Positions 29,915 through 45,034 are shown, counted from the stretch's first letter. The stretch: DNA of 64,000 bases from Bacillus sp. OK048 (GCF_900103525.1 NZ_FNHN01000005.1:124001-188000), one strand, 5' to 3'. Notes: a model not told the origin generated them from the letters alone. A program made the numbers and translations.

Positions 29915-30541
29915 ATGAGTAAAAAGATTTTTGCTTACATAAGGGTATCAAGTAAAGATCAAAATGAAGCCAGACAATTAAAAGAAATCCTTGAAATAGG
30001 CGTTAATGAACGTGACATATTTATTGATAAGGAAAGTGGTAAAGACTTCAACAGAAGCCAATACAAAGCGTTAAAACAGTGTTTACGTAAAGGGGATTTA
30101 CTTTATATAAAGTCTATTGATAGATTTGGTAGAAATTCAAAAGAGATTAAAAGAGAGTGGGAAGACATTACTCAAAATATCAAAGCTGATATAAAAGTCA
30201 TAGATATGCCTTTACTTGATACTACCCAACACAAAGACACATTAGGAACGTTTGTAAGTGATTTAGTATTGCAAGTGTTAGCCTTTGTAAGCGAGCGTGA
30301 GCGTGAAAACATCTTGCAACGACAAGCCGAAGGAATTTCAGTAGCGAAGGCACAAGGCAAACATCTTGGTAGACCGCAATTAAATCTAAGCACAATATCA
30401 AAGCTGCAACGCCAAACGCTTGAACAAAACTATAAAAAATGGAAGAGTAAAGAGATTTCTGGTGTTGAGTTTATGACTTTGTTAGAACTAAAAAAGAACT
30501 CCTTTTACAAAATCACTGGGGAATACGAAAAAACATTGTAG
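29915..30541 (+). CDS. Serine resolvase/invertase
   Basis: A 208-aa small serine recombinase. The N-terminal catalytic domain has AYIRVSSKDQN with the nucleophile serine, then DRFGRNSKEI and the long helix after ASERERE-like VSERERENI; the C-terminal helix-turn-helix is short. It resembles plasmid resolvases (Tn552/Res group) that resolve multimers, which supports a plasmid-like origin of the element. ATG 29915 is preferred to the GTG at 29906. Palindromic sites and a promoter sit directly upstream. Confidence 0.9.
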   Translation: MSKKIFAYIRVSSKDQNEARQLKEILEIGVNERDIFIDKESGKDFNRSQYKALKQCLRKGDLLYIKSIDRFGRNSKEIKREWEDITQNIKADIKVIDMPLLDTTQHKDTLGTFVSDLVLQVLAFVSERERENILQRQAEGISVAKAQGKHLGRPQLNLSTISKLQRQTLEQNYKKWKSKEISGVEFMTLLELKKNSFYKITGEYEKTL

Positions 30542-30542
30542 G

Positions 30543-30568
30543 CACTCAAAATGAGTGTCTTTTGTGCT
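30543..30568 (+). terminator. Hairpin after the resolvase
   Basis: CACTCA and TGAGTG pair around a short loop and are followed by TCTTTT just after the stop codon. Confidence 0.6.
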
Positions 30569-30695
30569 TCATTATTTGTTTAATTGTATTAAGTAAAGCT
30601 TAATAGTCATTTGAGTTTACGTAAGGTAATTTAAATTTTTTATGGTAAAATAAGGATTGATTTATTAAGACATATTACTTAAGAGAGTGAAGTTA

Positions 30696-31859
30696 ATGAT
30701 TGGTTTATATGGACACAGAAACATTGATGATGAGAAGTTAAAAAAATGGGTTTTAAATTGGGACGAACAGAAATATGTTAGTTATGTTTTTTCAATGTTT
30801 GAACCAGATTCTGAAGAATTGGAGGACTATTTAATACAACATGTTCAATTGGTAAAGTCTGTAGTTTCAAAAGAATGGAAAGGAGAGAGAGGATACTTAT
30901 TCGACGTGCTGATTAGGCTGATGAACCAACAAATGATGGATTGTTATTTTCGTGCAAGTGATTCTATAGCTTCTGTAGCAAATTTTCATGAAATATTAAT
31001 TAAACCTTCTGATTATTATACAAACAAATGTTTAATCAAAGGCTTTGACTACGTTGAAAAGGGGAATATTTTTATCTCATATGAAGGAGAAGTAATTGGA
31101 AACATCGGAACAATGAGTGATTTGTTCTGGCACAGTTTTTATGATGAATATATCCTTCAAGATGATTTTGGAGGAACTAATCATACAAGGAATAATGAAC
31201 AAGATTTTACTTTACAAATATGGAAGCCCGATAATCTTGAAGATATTACTGAAATAGAAGAATTAGTAGAAAGAATATTATATGATTGTTCAGTAAAATT
31301 AGGTTTGAATTTTAAAAGGGCAAGATTTGATAGTTTTCAAAAAACTGTTGGTCATTCTAATCAATTTTCACTTGATGTAAGAACAGATAGTAGCTATGAA
31401 CGAACTCCAATACAATATTTTAATTTTGCAAACTACACTTCAATAAGTAGGCATAAATATTTAGCGTACTACCAAGTTATTGAATTTTTCTTTATTAGAG
31501 CAATAAAAAGATTCCATTTGTCTAATGCTAAGGAATTGGATTATGTAAAATATATTTTGAATTATGCAGTGAAAAATGATGAAATAATTGAGTGGTTATA
31601 TTCGGAAGAGGAGAAAGTTAATTATTTTACAACCAATAACCAAAAGTATCCTTCTATAGTAACACTTGATTTAAGTCAGGATATATCAGACATTGTTGCT
31701 AGACGGATATATTATATTAGATGTTCCTTAGTACACTCCAAAGAAGCACCAACAGATTATAATTTTGTTCCCAACCTAAATGATTTAGTTTTGGAAAAAG
31801 AAGTACCGTTAATCAAATTCTTAGCTTCTAAAGTAATAGAAAATTGTAGTATCTTTTAA
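30696..31859 (+). CDS. HEPN-motif protein, putative ribonuclease
   Basis: A 387-aa protein of unnamed family. Near the C-terminus it reads YIRCSLVHSK: an Rx4H motif (Arg342 to His347), the catalytic signature of HEPN ribonucleases found in toxins and abortive infection proteins. The segment YYQVIEFFF about 85 residues earlier matches the helix that usually precedes the motif. The N-terminal 200 residues are unassigned and could be a sensor. GTG 30687 is in frame, but ATG 30696 has AGAGAGTGA at better spacing. It is the last gene before the right attachment repeat. Confidence 0.65.
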   Translation: MIGLYGHRNIDDEKLKKWVLNWDEQKYVSYVFSMFEPDSEELEDYLIQHVQLVKSVVSKEWKGERGYLFDVLIRLMNQQMMDCYFRASDSIASVANFHEILIKPSDYYTNKCLIKGFDYVEKGNIFISYEGEVIGNIGTMSDLFWHSFYDEYILQDDFGGTNHTRNNEQDFTLQIWKPDNLEDITEIEELVERILYDCSVKLGLNFKRARFDSFQKTVGHSNQFSLDVRTDSSYERTPIQYFNFANYTSISRHKYLAYYQVIEFFFIRAIKRFHLSNAKELDYVKYILNYAVKNDEIIEWLYSEEEKVNYFTTNNQKYPSIVTLDLSQDISDIVARRIYYIRCSLVHSKEAPTDYNFVPNLNDLVLEKEVPLIKFLASKVIENCSIF

Positions 31860-32275
31860 CAATTTTAGTAATGACTTAAATAATGTTCATGTAATAGGAA
31901 ATAGTCGGGGTACTTATCACCCTATGTAATAAGTCCAAGTTACTTAATGGTTATAGCACTTCCGCTCACGCAATTAGAGTTTAAAATACAGTATCGTGCA
32001 ATATTCATTAGAAAGTACCCTTAATTGACGATATTTTATCGTGTGAATATTTTTTTCCTTTTAAACACAGAAACTCATTTACACTACAGAAGAATAAGAT
32101 ATATATATAAGAAATGGTAAATACCTATCTCATACGAGAAGTGTGTTGTTTTATTGTTTGCAATTAGGTACTTGTTTCAGTATCATTGTTTATAGGATTA
32201 ACACGCAATGAAAACACTCAATCAAGCATAAACCATTGATATAACAGCGCTCAAAGCTAATTGTACAGACAAGTA
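31860..32275. other. Right-end non-coding region of the element
   Basis: This 416-bp stretch has no supportable gene. It holds a short hairpin (ACGATA/TATCGT near 32027-32042, followed by a T-run) and, at 32199-32210, TAACACGCAATG. The same 12 bp occur at the left end at 19976-19987 in the same orientation and could be integrase arm sites. Confidence 0.5.
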
Positions 32276-32343
32276 GTGCAACGGATAGCACGCAAGCCTC
32301 CGAAGCTTGAAATGCAGGTTCGATTCCTGCCGAGCGCATCATA
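32276..32343 (+). repeat. Right attachment repeat, tRNA-Arg remnant
   Basis: Exact copy of 19815-19882. The bases before it (GACAAGTA) cannot pair with CGAGCGC, so this is not a second functional tRNA gene; it marks the right end of the element. Confidence 0.95.
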
Positions 32344-32372
32344 TTAACCTCCATTATCTAGATAAAAGGAAT

Positions 32373-32408
32373 AAACCTCCTTTTATTAAAAATAATGAGA
32401 GGTTTTTT
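32373..32408 (+). terminator. Original tRNA-Arg terminator, displaced by the element
   Basis: AAACCTC and GAGGTTT pair across a 19-nt loop and end in TTTTTT. Its place 30 nt after the right repeat suggests it ended the tRNA transcript before insertion. Confidence 0.75.
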
Positions 32409-32479
32409 ATTTGTAGTTTTTATTTTCCACACACGAACCCTCCAACATCATGTAAAATAGAGCGAGGGGGGAATGGGAA

Positions 32480-33805
32480 ATGGATTTAAAAGCAGGTCTA
32501 TGGCAACAACAATCGTTGAAATTGGCAATGACACAGGAATTAACCCAAGCGATTGCGCTCTTACAATATTCAGCACAAGAGCTTTGTTCATTTTTAGAAA
32601 ACAAGGCACTTGAAAATCCCCTACTACAGGTTGAGAATAAGAATATTCAGCCTATTAACCCATTAATAGACCGCAATCGGCGGAAACATACAAAAAATAC
32701 CGAGAATGAGTGGATAGAACAAATTGCAGCAAAGTCGTCCTCCATTGAGGAACAATTAATAAGTCAGCTCCCTATTCATAAATACTCTAGTAAACAATTG
32801 AAAATCATTAGACATCTGATTGAAAACCTGGATGATAACGGATACTTGACCTCTGAGCCAAACGAAATAGCAGAACGAATGGGTGTCCCTTTGGAGTTGG
32901 TTGAAGAGAGCATAATTATAATCCAAACCATGGAGCCAGCAGGAATTGGAGCCAGAAATCTTCAAGAATGCTTATTAATACAAATTGAACGGGAAAACCT
33001 AGAGGATGAATTGGCACGCACCATCCTTACACATTATTTCGTACCGTTTGCAGAGAAGAAATGGAAGCAAATGGCTAAACAGTTACAAGTTCCTATCCAA
33101 AAAATCCAAGAAGTATTTGATGCGATACAGCGGTTAAATCCACGTCCCGGTGCACTTTTAGAGCAAGAAAATGCGACTTACATTATCCCAGATGCGATTG
33201 TAGAACGGTTTGGGGCCGGATATTCCGTTAGGCTGTGCGATGACATTATTCCAAAGATCAGTTTTAATGACCATTATTATCAAAAACTTAGAACCACTCA
33301 AGATTCTCAAGTCGGCCGTTTTTTACAGGAGAAGTTTCAGGATTACCAGTGGATTATGAGAAGTATTGAGCAGAGGAAGGAAACGTTAACAAGAGTTGTA
33401 AGTAAAATAGTCGACAAACAATCCCGTTTTTTTGAAAAAGGGAGTGAACACTTAGTTCCAATGACGATGAAGGAAGTAGCAAGTGAACTTGAGATCCATG
33501 AATCAACCGTTAGCCGTGCTGTGAAAGAAAAGTATGTTCAGACACCAATTGGAACTTATTCTTTGAAATCTTTCTTTACCAGCACCATTCAAACAGTCTC
33601 AAACGAAAACACTTCCTCGAGCCAAGTGAAAAATGAAATCGCTTCAATGATTGAAAGTGAAGATAAGCAACGTCCATTTTCGGATCAAGAAATCGTCGAG
33701 AATCTGGTGAATAGTCAGGGAATAGTGGTTTCTAGAAGAACAGTTGCAAAGTATCGGGACCAATTGGGGATTCCATCCTCATCGAAGAGAAAAAGGTTTG
33801 ATTGA
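32480..33805 (+). CDS. rpoN: RNA polymerase sigma-54 factor
   Basis: Sigma-L/sigma-54, which directs transcription needing AAA+ activators, for example of amino-acid catabolism and cold-adaptation genes. The 441-aa protein starts with the Gln-rich activator-binding region (LKLAMTQELTQAIALLQYSAQEL), has the core-binding and helix-turn-helix regions in the middle (EIHESTVSRAVKEKY), and ends with the RpoN box, here SRRTVAKYRDQLGI. AGCGAGGGGGG precedes the ATG. Its neighbours, cggR-gapA, are the same in B. subtilis relatives. Confidence 0.95.
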   Translation: MDLKAGLWQQQSLKLAMTQELTQAIALLQYSAQELCSFLENKALENPLLQVENKNIQPINPLIDRNRRKHTKNTENEWIEQIAAKSSSIEEQLISQLPIHKYSSKQLKIIRHLIENLDDNGYLTSEPNEIAERMGVPLELVEESIIIIQTMEPAGIGARNLQECLLIQIERENLEDELARTILTHYFVPFAEKKWKQMAKQLQVPIQKIQEVFDAIQRLNPRPGALLEQENATYIIPDAIVERFGAGYSVRLCDDIIPKISFNDHYYQKLRTTQDSQVGRFLQEKFQDYQWIMRSIEQRKETLTRVVSKIVDKQSRFFEKGSEHLVPMTMKEVASELEIHESTVSRAVKEKYVQTPIGTYSLKSFFTSTIQTVSNENTSSSQVKNEIASMIESEDKQRPFSDQEIVENLVNSQGIVVSRRTVAKYRDQLGIPSSSKRKRFD

Positions 33806-33819
33806 AAGGATATAAATCA

Positions 33820-34077
33820 ATGGAGCAAATAATAGTAACGTTTTTTACAAGACAACGCTGTTCATTATGTGAAAAGGCAAAAAAAGCGATCATGGAAGTA
33901 AAGAAAGATTGGGATTTTACATTAGAGGAAATCGATATCGATGAAAGTGATGAATTAACGGAATTGTACGGGATCATGATTCCAGTGGTGCATATCAACG
34001 GGGAAGAAGTTGCTTTTGGAATAATTGATAAAAATGACATACGTAACCGTTTACATGAAAAAAATAAAAACTTTTAA
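33820..34077 (+). CDS. Glutaredoxin-like thiol protein
   Basis: An 85-aa thioredoxin-fold protein with a CxxC redox pair in RQRCSLCEKAKK near residue 15 and the cis-proline region IMIPVVHING. It belongs to the short glutaredoxin-like (DUF836) group. It probably reduces disulfides, but a specific partner is unknown. ATG 33820 follows AAAGGA by 8 nt. It starts 14 nt after the rpoN stop, so the two are likely co-transcribed. Confidence 0.85.
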   Translation: MEQIIVTFFTRQRCSLCEKAKKAIMEVKKDWDFTLEEIDIDESDELTELYGIMIPVVHINGEEVAFGIIDKNDIRNRLHEKNKNF

Positions 34078-34091
34078 GTTGAAATAGGTTT

Positions 34092-34138
34092 TCACTCCTG
34101 TTAATATAATAATTGTTAGCAGGGGTGATTTTTTTTCG
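34092..34138 (+). terminator. Terminator after the glutaredoxin-like gene
   Basis: TCACTCCTG and CAGGGGTGA pair with one G-U around an AT-rich loop and run into TTTTTTTT. A TATAAT at 34105-34110 lies in the loop and could be the -10 of cggR. Confidence 0.75.
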
Positions 34139-34143
34139 ATGCA

Positions 34144-34180
34144 GTGGGACATAATTTGTCTATGGTGGACATTTTTTGAC
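34144..34180 (+). promoter_or_regulatory. CggR operator
   Basis: GTGGGAC-N6-TGTC is followed 20 bp later by GTGGAC-N6-TGAC. The layout matches the B. subtilis CggR operator, where two GGGAC-N6-TGTC-like repeats lie between promoter and cggR and block transcription until fructose-1,6-bisphosphate binds. Confidence 0.85.
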
Positions 34181-34210
34181 CATATACATATAATAAAGGA
34201 GCAAATTGGT

Positions 34211-35233
34211 ATGCATTCACTCATCGATATCCAGAAAAGATTATTACCTGATCTCCTTCAAGTGCTACATAAGCGGTATTCTATCCTGAGGCATATAGGT
34301 TTTATGCAGCCTGTAGGAAGAAGGAGTCTAGCAGCTAACCTTGGGTATACTGAAAGAGTTCTTCGAAGTGAAGTAGATTTTCTAAAAGAACAAAATCTTA
34401 TTTCTATTAATAATATTGGAATGAGTTTGACCGCTGAAGGGAAAAATTTACTAGAGGACTTAGAAGGATTAATTCGTGAATTAATCGGGATTGATGTGAT
34501 GGAGCTAGAGCTGAAACACCGCCTTAAAATACGTAAGGTAGTGATTGTACCTGGTAACAGTGATGAATCCTTAATGGTTAAGGATGATTTGGGTAAGGCT
34601 AGTGCGGTTTGCATGAAAAAGTATCTAACCGGTAAAAATATTATCGCTGTAACTGGCGGCTCGACCATGGCAGCTGTTGCAAACGTACTTACACCAGAGT
34701 TTGGTAAAAAGGAATTGCTGTTTGTACCTGCTCGTGGCGGAATTGGTGAGGATGTTCAAAACCAAGCGAATACCATCAGCTCAATTATGTCAAAAAATAC
34801 ACACTCGAAACATCGTGTATTTTATGTACCCGATCAAGTTAGTAACGAAATTTATCAATCGCTCATTAAAGAACCCGAGATTCATGAAGTTTTAGAATTA
34901 ATAAAATCAGCCAGCATGGTTCTTCACGGAATTGGAGATGCTATCACAATGGCTGAACGAAGAAATTCTAAACCCGAAATTATGAAAAAATTAGAAGCAA
35001 CTGCAGCAGTAGGAGAAGCTTTTGGCTATTATTTTAATGAAAAAGGCGAGATTGTCCATAAGGTTTTAACGATTGGACTCCAACTAGAAGATCTAGCCCT
35101 GATTCCAAATGTATTTGCAGTGGCAGGCGGCGCTTCAAAGGTGAAAGCAATTAGAGCATATATGAAACAAGCACCATCCTCGACAATTTTAATTACCGAT
35201 GAGGGTGCAGCAAGAAAGTTATTAAAAGGGTAA
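34211..35233 (+). CDS. cggR: Central glycolytic genes regulator CggR
   Basis: Repressor of the gapA operon, a SorC-family protein relieved by fructose-1,6-bisphosphate. The 340-aa length equals that of B. subtilis CggR. The N-terminal helix-turn-helix is around RRSLAANLGYTERVLRSEVDFL, and the effector domain includes AVTGGSTMAAVA and the later VAGGASKVKAI. ATG 34211 follows AAAGGAG; a longer frame from 34139 would run through the operator and is rejected. The gene heads the glycolytic operon and is autoregulated. Confidence 0.96.
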   Translation: MHSLIDIQKRLLPDLLQVLHKRYSILRHIGFMQPVGRRSLAANLGYTERVLRSEVDFLKEQNLISINNIGMSLTAEGKNLLEDLEGLIRELIGIDVMELELKHRLKIRKVVIVPGNSDESLMVKDDLGKASAVCMKKYLTGKNIIAVTGGSTMAAVANVLTPEFGKKELLFVPARGGIGEDVQNQANTISSIMSKNTHSKHRVFYVPDQVSNEIYQSLIKEPEIHEVLELIKSASMVLHGIGDAITMAERRNSKPEIMKKLEATAAVGEAFGYYFNEKGEIVHKVLTIGLQLEDLALIPNVFAVAGGASKVKAIRAYMKQAPSSTILITDEGAARKLLKG

Positions 35234-35251
35234 TTCCTTTTTAAAATATAA

Positions 35252-36289
<1,038 letters not shown>

Positions 36290-36350
36290 TCCTTATTGGC
36301 TAAGATTGGCTATATTTTCTTCTAAAAACTATAATGATTTATGGTATTTC

Positions 36351-36389
36351 AAAGGGGAGCGGGGAACATTCCCCCTCTCCTTTTTTTGT
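36351..36389 (+). terminator. Terminator between gapA and pgk
   Basis: AAGGGGAG-C-GGGGAA faces TTCCCC-CTCTCCTT with one G-U pair and runs into TTTTTTT. Partial read-through would give gapA more transcript than pgk to eno. Confidence 0.85.
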
Positions 36390-36424
36390 TGTATATGCTG
36401 TCAATACATAAGGAGGCTTTCCGC

Positions 36425-39913
<3,489 letters not shown>

Positions 39914-39940
39914 TTTTTATATTAAAAGGAGAGAAATTAA

Positions 39941-41239
<1,299 letters not shown>

Positions 41240-41254
41240 TCACCATAAGCTAAG

Positions 41255-41282
41255 GCACTCATGGACGCATGAGTGCTTTTTC
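41255..41282 (+). terminator. Terminator after eno
   Basis: GCACTCATG and CATGAGTGC form a perfect 9-bp stem with loop GACG, followed by TTTTT. Confidence 0.93.
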
Positions 41283-41285
41283 ATG

Positions 41286-41404
41286 GCTGCAGTGACCGAC
41301 GAGCATCCAGAAAAGGCATTTGTGTCAATGCAGGGGTGCTGGAGTGACCGAAGAGCATTCGGAAGAGGCATTTGGGTCAATGCAGAGGTGCTGAAGTGAC
41401 CCAA
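41286..41404. repeat. 52-bp tandem hairpin array, family A, two and a part units
   Basis: The GTGACC landmark recurs with starts at 41290, 41342 and 41394, again exactly 52 bp apart. Units are of the same family as 18745-18950 (GGTGCTGGAGTGACCGAAGA start, TTTGGGTCAATGCAGA end). The third unit is cut short. The array follows the eno terminator. Confidence 0.88.
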
Positions 41405-41536
41405 ACATAATATAAAAAGGTAACTGGATCACTACGATTTCCTGAATCCTGACACAAAGTCTGGTATTGTTAAATGGCCAATAATATGGTAAATTAAAAA
41501 TACTGTGAAATGTACGAACTACAGGAGGTAGCTTAC

Positions 41537-41770
41537 ATGCATGCATTTTTGGTTACATTATTAGTAATCGTTAGTATTGGACTTATTCTAGTTGTTTTAT
41601 TGCAATCGGGTAAAAGTGCTGGATTATCTGGTGCCATTTCAGGTGGAGCAGAAACCTTATTTGGTAAACAAAAAGCACGTGGACTTGACTTGATTCTACA
41701 CCGTATTACAGTTGTGTTAGCAGTTCTTTTCATTATTCTTGCTGTCTTAGTTGCATACTTCGAAGTTTAA
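41537..41770 (+). CDS. secG: Protein translocase subunit SecG
   Basis: Small membrane subunit of the SecYEG translocon. The 77-aa protein has two membrane helices (about 2-22 and 52-74) joined by the conserved loop [26 protein letters not shown] 41537 follows ACAGGAGGT by 7 nt; the frame open from 41510 is not used. Gene order secG-est-rnr-smpB-ssrA is conserved in Bacillus. Confidence 0.95.
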   Translation: MHAFLVTLLVIVSIGLILVVLLQSGKSAGLSGAISGGAETLFGKQKARGLDLILHRITVVLAVLFIILAVLVAYFEV

Positions 41771-41783
41771 TAAAGAATGCTCA

Positions 41784-41815
41784 AAAACCTGGCTTAATAG
41801 TCAGGTTTTTTTATT
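41784..41815 (+). terminator. Terminator after secG
   Basis: AAAAACCTG and CAGGTTTTT pair around a 10-nt loop, with a T-run. Confidence 0.88.
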
Positions 41816-41908
41816 GAATAAAATTATTGAAGGCTTTTTTCTGGAATGTTAGCCCCTTGTTTGCTTAAACTAAGATAATGGATTTTATTGATCAAAGGAG
41901 TTTTTATT

Positions 41909-42655
41909 ATGAAAATAGCTGTGCCAAAACCCTTTATGTTTAGAGGAGGAAAACGTGCAGTTTTATTACTTCACGGATTCACTGGTAATTCAGCCGATGT
42001 TCGGATGTTAGGACGCTTTTTAGAAAAAAGGGGATATACCTGTCATGCGCCCCACTACAAAGGGCACGGAGTTCCGCCAGAGGAATTAGTGCAGACGGGT
42101 CCAGATGATTGGTGGCAGGATGTCATAAATGGCTACAATTACTTGAAAAATCAAGGATATGAAGAAATTGCAGTAGGTGGGCTTTCCCTCGGTGGCGTAT
42201 TTTCCCTAAAATTGGGTTACACTGTACCTATAAAAGGCATTGTACCAATGTGTGCACCCATGTACATAAAAAGTGAAGAAGTCATGTATCAAGGAATTCT
42301 CGAGTATGCCCGTGAATATAAGGTGCGGGAAGGAAAAAACGAAGAACGAATCGAAATAGAAATGAATGAGTTTAGGAAAACACCGATGACAACCTTGAAG
42401 GCGCTGCAAGCACTGATTTCAGATGTCCGTGACCATGTTGACATGATCTATGCACCAACATTCGTGGTTCAAGCTCGCAATGACAAAATGATAAACACAG
42501 AAAGTGCAAACATCATATACAGTGAAGTGGAGTCAGTCTTAAAAGAAATTAAATGGTACGAAGAATCAGGACATGTGATCACGTTAGATAAAGAGCGTGA
42601 TCAGCTTCATGAAGATATTTACGCCTTTTTAGAAAAATTAGAATGGCAAAATTAA
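41909..42655 (+). CDS. est: Carboxylesterase Est
   Basis: An alpha/beta hydrolase of 248 aa, similar to the Est30/YvaK carboxylesterases of Bacillus and Geobacillus. The nucleophile is Ser93 in GLSLGG, the acid lies in VVQARNDKM, and the catalytic His in EESGHVI. The natural substrate is not known. ATG 41909 follows AAAGGAG; a TTG at 41888 is too early. The rnr gene starts 20 nt after the stop. Confidence 0.93.
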   Translation: MKIAVPKPFMFRGGKRAVLLLHGFTGNSADVRMLGRFLEKRGYTCHAPHYKGHGVPPEELVQTGPDDWWQDVINGYNYLKNQGYEEIAVGGLSLGGVFSLKLGYTVPIKGIVPMCAPMYIKSEEVMYQGILEYAREYKVREGKNEERIEIEMNEFRKTPMTTLKALQALISDVRDHVDMIYAPTFVVQARNDKMINTESANIIYSEVESVLKEIKWYEESGHVITLDKERDQLHEDIYAFLEKLEWQN

Positions 42656-42675
42656 TCCTTTAAGGAGGGATTTTA

Positions 42676-45021
42676 TTGGAAGATAATATACAACTGCATG
42701 TTGACAAGCTTTTACAATATATGAAGGACGAGGCTTACAAACCGTTAACCGTCCAGGAATTAGAAGCAGCATTTGGAATCACCGATTCGAGTGATTTTAA
42801 AGAATTTGTGAAAGCACTCGTTCAAATGGAAGAAAAAGGGTTAGTCGTGCGGACACGCAGCAACCGCTACGGCTTACCGCAAAAAATGAACCTCATTCGA
42901 GGAAAATTAACAGGACATGCCAAAGGATTCGCATTTGTGATTCCAGATGAGCCGGGAATGGATGATATTTTCATTCCGCCGAATGAAACCAATACCGCGA
43001 TGCACGGAGATACCGTACTTGCCCGCATTTCATCCGAAAGCTCTGGTCAGCGCAGAGAAGGCAGCATTATCCGCATTCTAGAGCGCGGAGTTCAGCAAAT
43101 TGTTGGTACCTATGTAGAGAGCAAAAGCTTTGGCTTTGTTATTCCAGATGATAAAAAGTTTGCGAGTGATATTTTTATCCCAAAATCTGCCTCTAAGGGA
43201 GCGGTTGAAGGTCATAAAGTAGTCGTTAAATTAATCACCTACCCAGAAGGCCGGAAAAGTGCTGAAGGAGAAGTTATTACGGTTCTTGGGCATAAAAATG
43301 ACCCTGGTGTTGATATTCTCTCTGTAATTCATAAGCATGGTCTGCCGATGTCTTTCCCAGATGAAGTTTTAAAGCAGGCAAATGAGACACCTGAAACGAT
43401 TGAGGAAAGCGAATTGGTAAATCGCCGCGATTTAAGGAATGAAACGATTGTCACGATCGACGGAGCCGACGCAAAAGACCTTGATGATGCCGTTACGGTT
43501 ACGAAGCTTGAGAATGGAAATTATAAACTTGGCGTACATATTGCAGATGTCAGCTATTATGTAAAAGAAGGAACGCCAATCGACCTAGAGGCAGAAGAAA
43601 GGGCAACAAGTGTTTATTTAGTAGACAGGGTTATCCCGATGATTCCACATCGGTTATCAAATGGAATCTGTTCACTAAATCCAAGAGTTGACCGTTTAGT
43701 ATTATCATGTGATATGGAAATAAACCCAGAAGGCGTAGTTGTGAATCATGAAATTTTTCAAAGTGTGATTAAAACTACCGAGAGAATGACCTATTTCGAT
43801 GTAAATAAGATATTAGTGGATAAAGATGAAGAAACACGTTCGCGGTATGAATCTCTTGTTCCGATGTTTGAACAAATGGAGGAACTGGCGCAAATTTTGC
43901 GTGAGAAACGAATGAAACGTGGGGCAATTGACTTTGATTTTAAAGAATCAAAGGTGTTAGTGGATGAAGAAAGTAAACCATTAGATGTTGTGCTCCGTGA
44001 ACGTTCGGTGGCGGAAAAATTAATTGAAGAATTTATGCTGGCAGCTAATGAAACGGTAGCAGAGCACTTTCACTGGATGGAAGTACCGTTCATTTACCGT
44101 ATCCATGAGGATCCAAAGGAAGACAAGCTGAGGAGGTTCTTCGAGTTTATCACCAACTTTGGTTATATTGTCAAAGGAACGGCGAATGATGTTCATCCAC
44201 GGGCCCTTCAGGAAATTATTGAAGAGGTAAAAGGAAAGCCGGAAGAGATGGTTATTTCGACAGTTATGTTACGGTCGATGCAGCAGGCAAAATATGATCC
44301 GGAAAGTCTTGGACACTTTGGATTATCGACAGAGTTTTATACTCATTTCACCTCGCCAATTCGCCGGTATCCTGACACGATTGTTCATCGCTTGATCCGG
44401 ACGTATTTAATCGAAGGAAAACTTGATGAGACGACTAGGGAGAAATGGAATGCCAGATTGCCTGAAATTGCTCAGCATTCATCAAAAATGGAACGTCGTT
44501 CAGTTGATGCCGAGCGTGAAACGGATGAGCTAAAGAAAGCTGAATACATGGAGGACAAGATTGGTGTTGAGTATGATGGTATTATTAGCTCGGTGACCAA
44601 TTTTGGGATGTTTGTCGAGCTGCCAAATACGATTGAAGGTCTTGTTCATGTTAGCTATATGACCGATGATTACTATCGCTTTGACGAGCGTCATTTCGCA
44701 ATGATTGGCGAGCGGACAGGGAATGTGTTCCGAATTGGCGATGAAATCACCGTCAGAGTCGTCAAAGTCAATAAGGACGAACGCTCTATCGACTTTGAAA
44801 TCGTCGGAATGAAAGGCACCCGTAGAGAACGAACCGAGACGACGAAGGTATTTAAAACTGGCAGCGATACGAAAAAGCCGCGCCGCAATAAGCCGGATGG
44901 CCGCAGTGGAGGTCAGAAGTCAGAAGGATCTGGTCAGGGTTCGGGAACAAGAAAGAAAAAGAAGTTTTACGATAATGTTCCTAAAAACAAAAGCACTAAG
45001 CGGAAAAATAAAAAGAGATAA
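42676..45021 (+). CDS. rnr: Ribonuclease R
   Basis: A 3'-5' exoribonuclease that degrades structured RNA and helps tmRNA-mediated mRNA decay. The 781-aa protein has an N-terminal helix-turn-helix-like region, two cold-shock OB domains (about 75-230), the RNB domain with the metal-binding [12 protein letters not shown] near 265, an S1 domain near 640-715 and a basic Lys/Arg/Gly tail. It starts at TTG 7 nt after AAGGAGGG. It stands next to smpB and ssrA, its functional partners. Confidence 0.97.
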   Translation: MEDNIQLHVDKLLQYMKDEAYKPLTVQELEAAFGITDSSDFKEFVKALVQMEEKGLVVRTRSNRYGLPQKMNLIRGKLTGHAKGFAFVIPDEPGMDDIFIPPNETNTAMHGDTVLARISSESSGQRREGSIIRILERGVQQIVGTYVESKSFGFVIPDDKKFASDIFIPKSASKGAVEGHKVVVKLITYPEGRKSAEGEVITVLGHKNDPGVDILSVIHKHGLPMSFPDEVLKQANETPETIEESELVNRRDLRNETIVTIDGADAKDLDDAVTVTKLENGNYKLGVHIADVSYYVKEGTPIDLEAEERATSVYLVDRVIPMIPHRLSNGICSLNPRVDRLVLSCDMEINPEGVVVNHEIFQSVIKTTERMTYFDVNKILVDKDEETRSRYESLVPMFEQMEELAQILREKRMKRGAIDFDFKESKVLVDEESKPLDVVLRERSVAEKLIEEFMLAANETVAEHFHWMEVPFIYRIHEDPKEDKLRRFFEFITNFGYIVKGTANDVHPRALQEIIEEVKGKPEEMVISTVMLRSMQQAKYDPESLGHFGLSTEFYTHFTSPIRRYPDTIVHRLIRTYLIEGKLDETTREKWNARLPEIAQHSSKMERRSVDAERETDELKKAEYMEDKIGVEYDGIISSVTNFGMFVELPNTIEGLVHVSYMTDDYYRFDERHFAMIGERTGNVFRIGDEITVRVVKVNKDERSIDFEIVGMKGTRRERTETTKVFKTGSDTKKPRRNKPDGRSGGQKSEGSGQGSGTRKKKKFYDNVPKNKSTKRKNKKR

Positions 45022-45034
45022 TATTTTATTCGTT

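Larger units (their letters stand above)
19815..32343 (+). mobile_element. 12.46-kb integrative element in tRNA-Arg(CCG)
   Basis: The span from the left to the right 68-bp repeat has a tyrosine integrase gene directly after the intact tRNA and is visibly more AT-rich than its flanks. It interrupts what would otherwise be tRNA-Arg, its own terminator (32373-32408) and then rpoN. Cargo: ATPase/TOPRIM protein, AbiJ-like nuclease, candidate replication protein, PIN-like protein, lipoprotein, serine resolvase and HEPN-motif protein. No conjugation, capsid or terminase genes are seen, so movement by itself would need a helper or a plasmid-like circular form. Confidence 0.92.

Noticed and set aside
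32276-32343. Second tRNA-Arg gene
   Set aside because: It lacks the 5' acceptor strand; the preceding bases cannot pair with CGAGCGC. It is the right attachment repeat.
19815-32343. Prophage or conjugative element
   Set aside because: No terminase, capsid, tail, relaxase, coupling protein or type IV secretion genes are seen across the 12.46 kb.
34166-34194. TGGACA-17-TATAAT as the cggR promoter
   Set aside because: Transcription would start within the cggR ribosome binding site, leaving no leader, and it overlaps the operator. The promoter is more likely upstream near the TATAAT at 34105.
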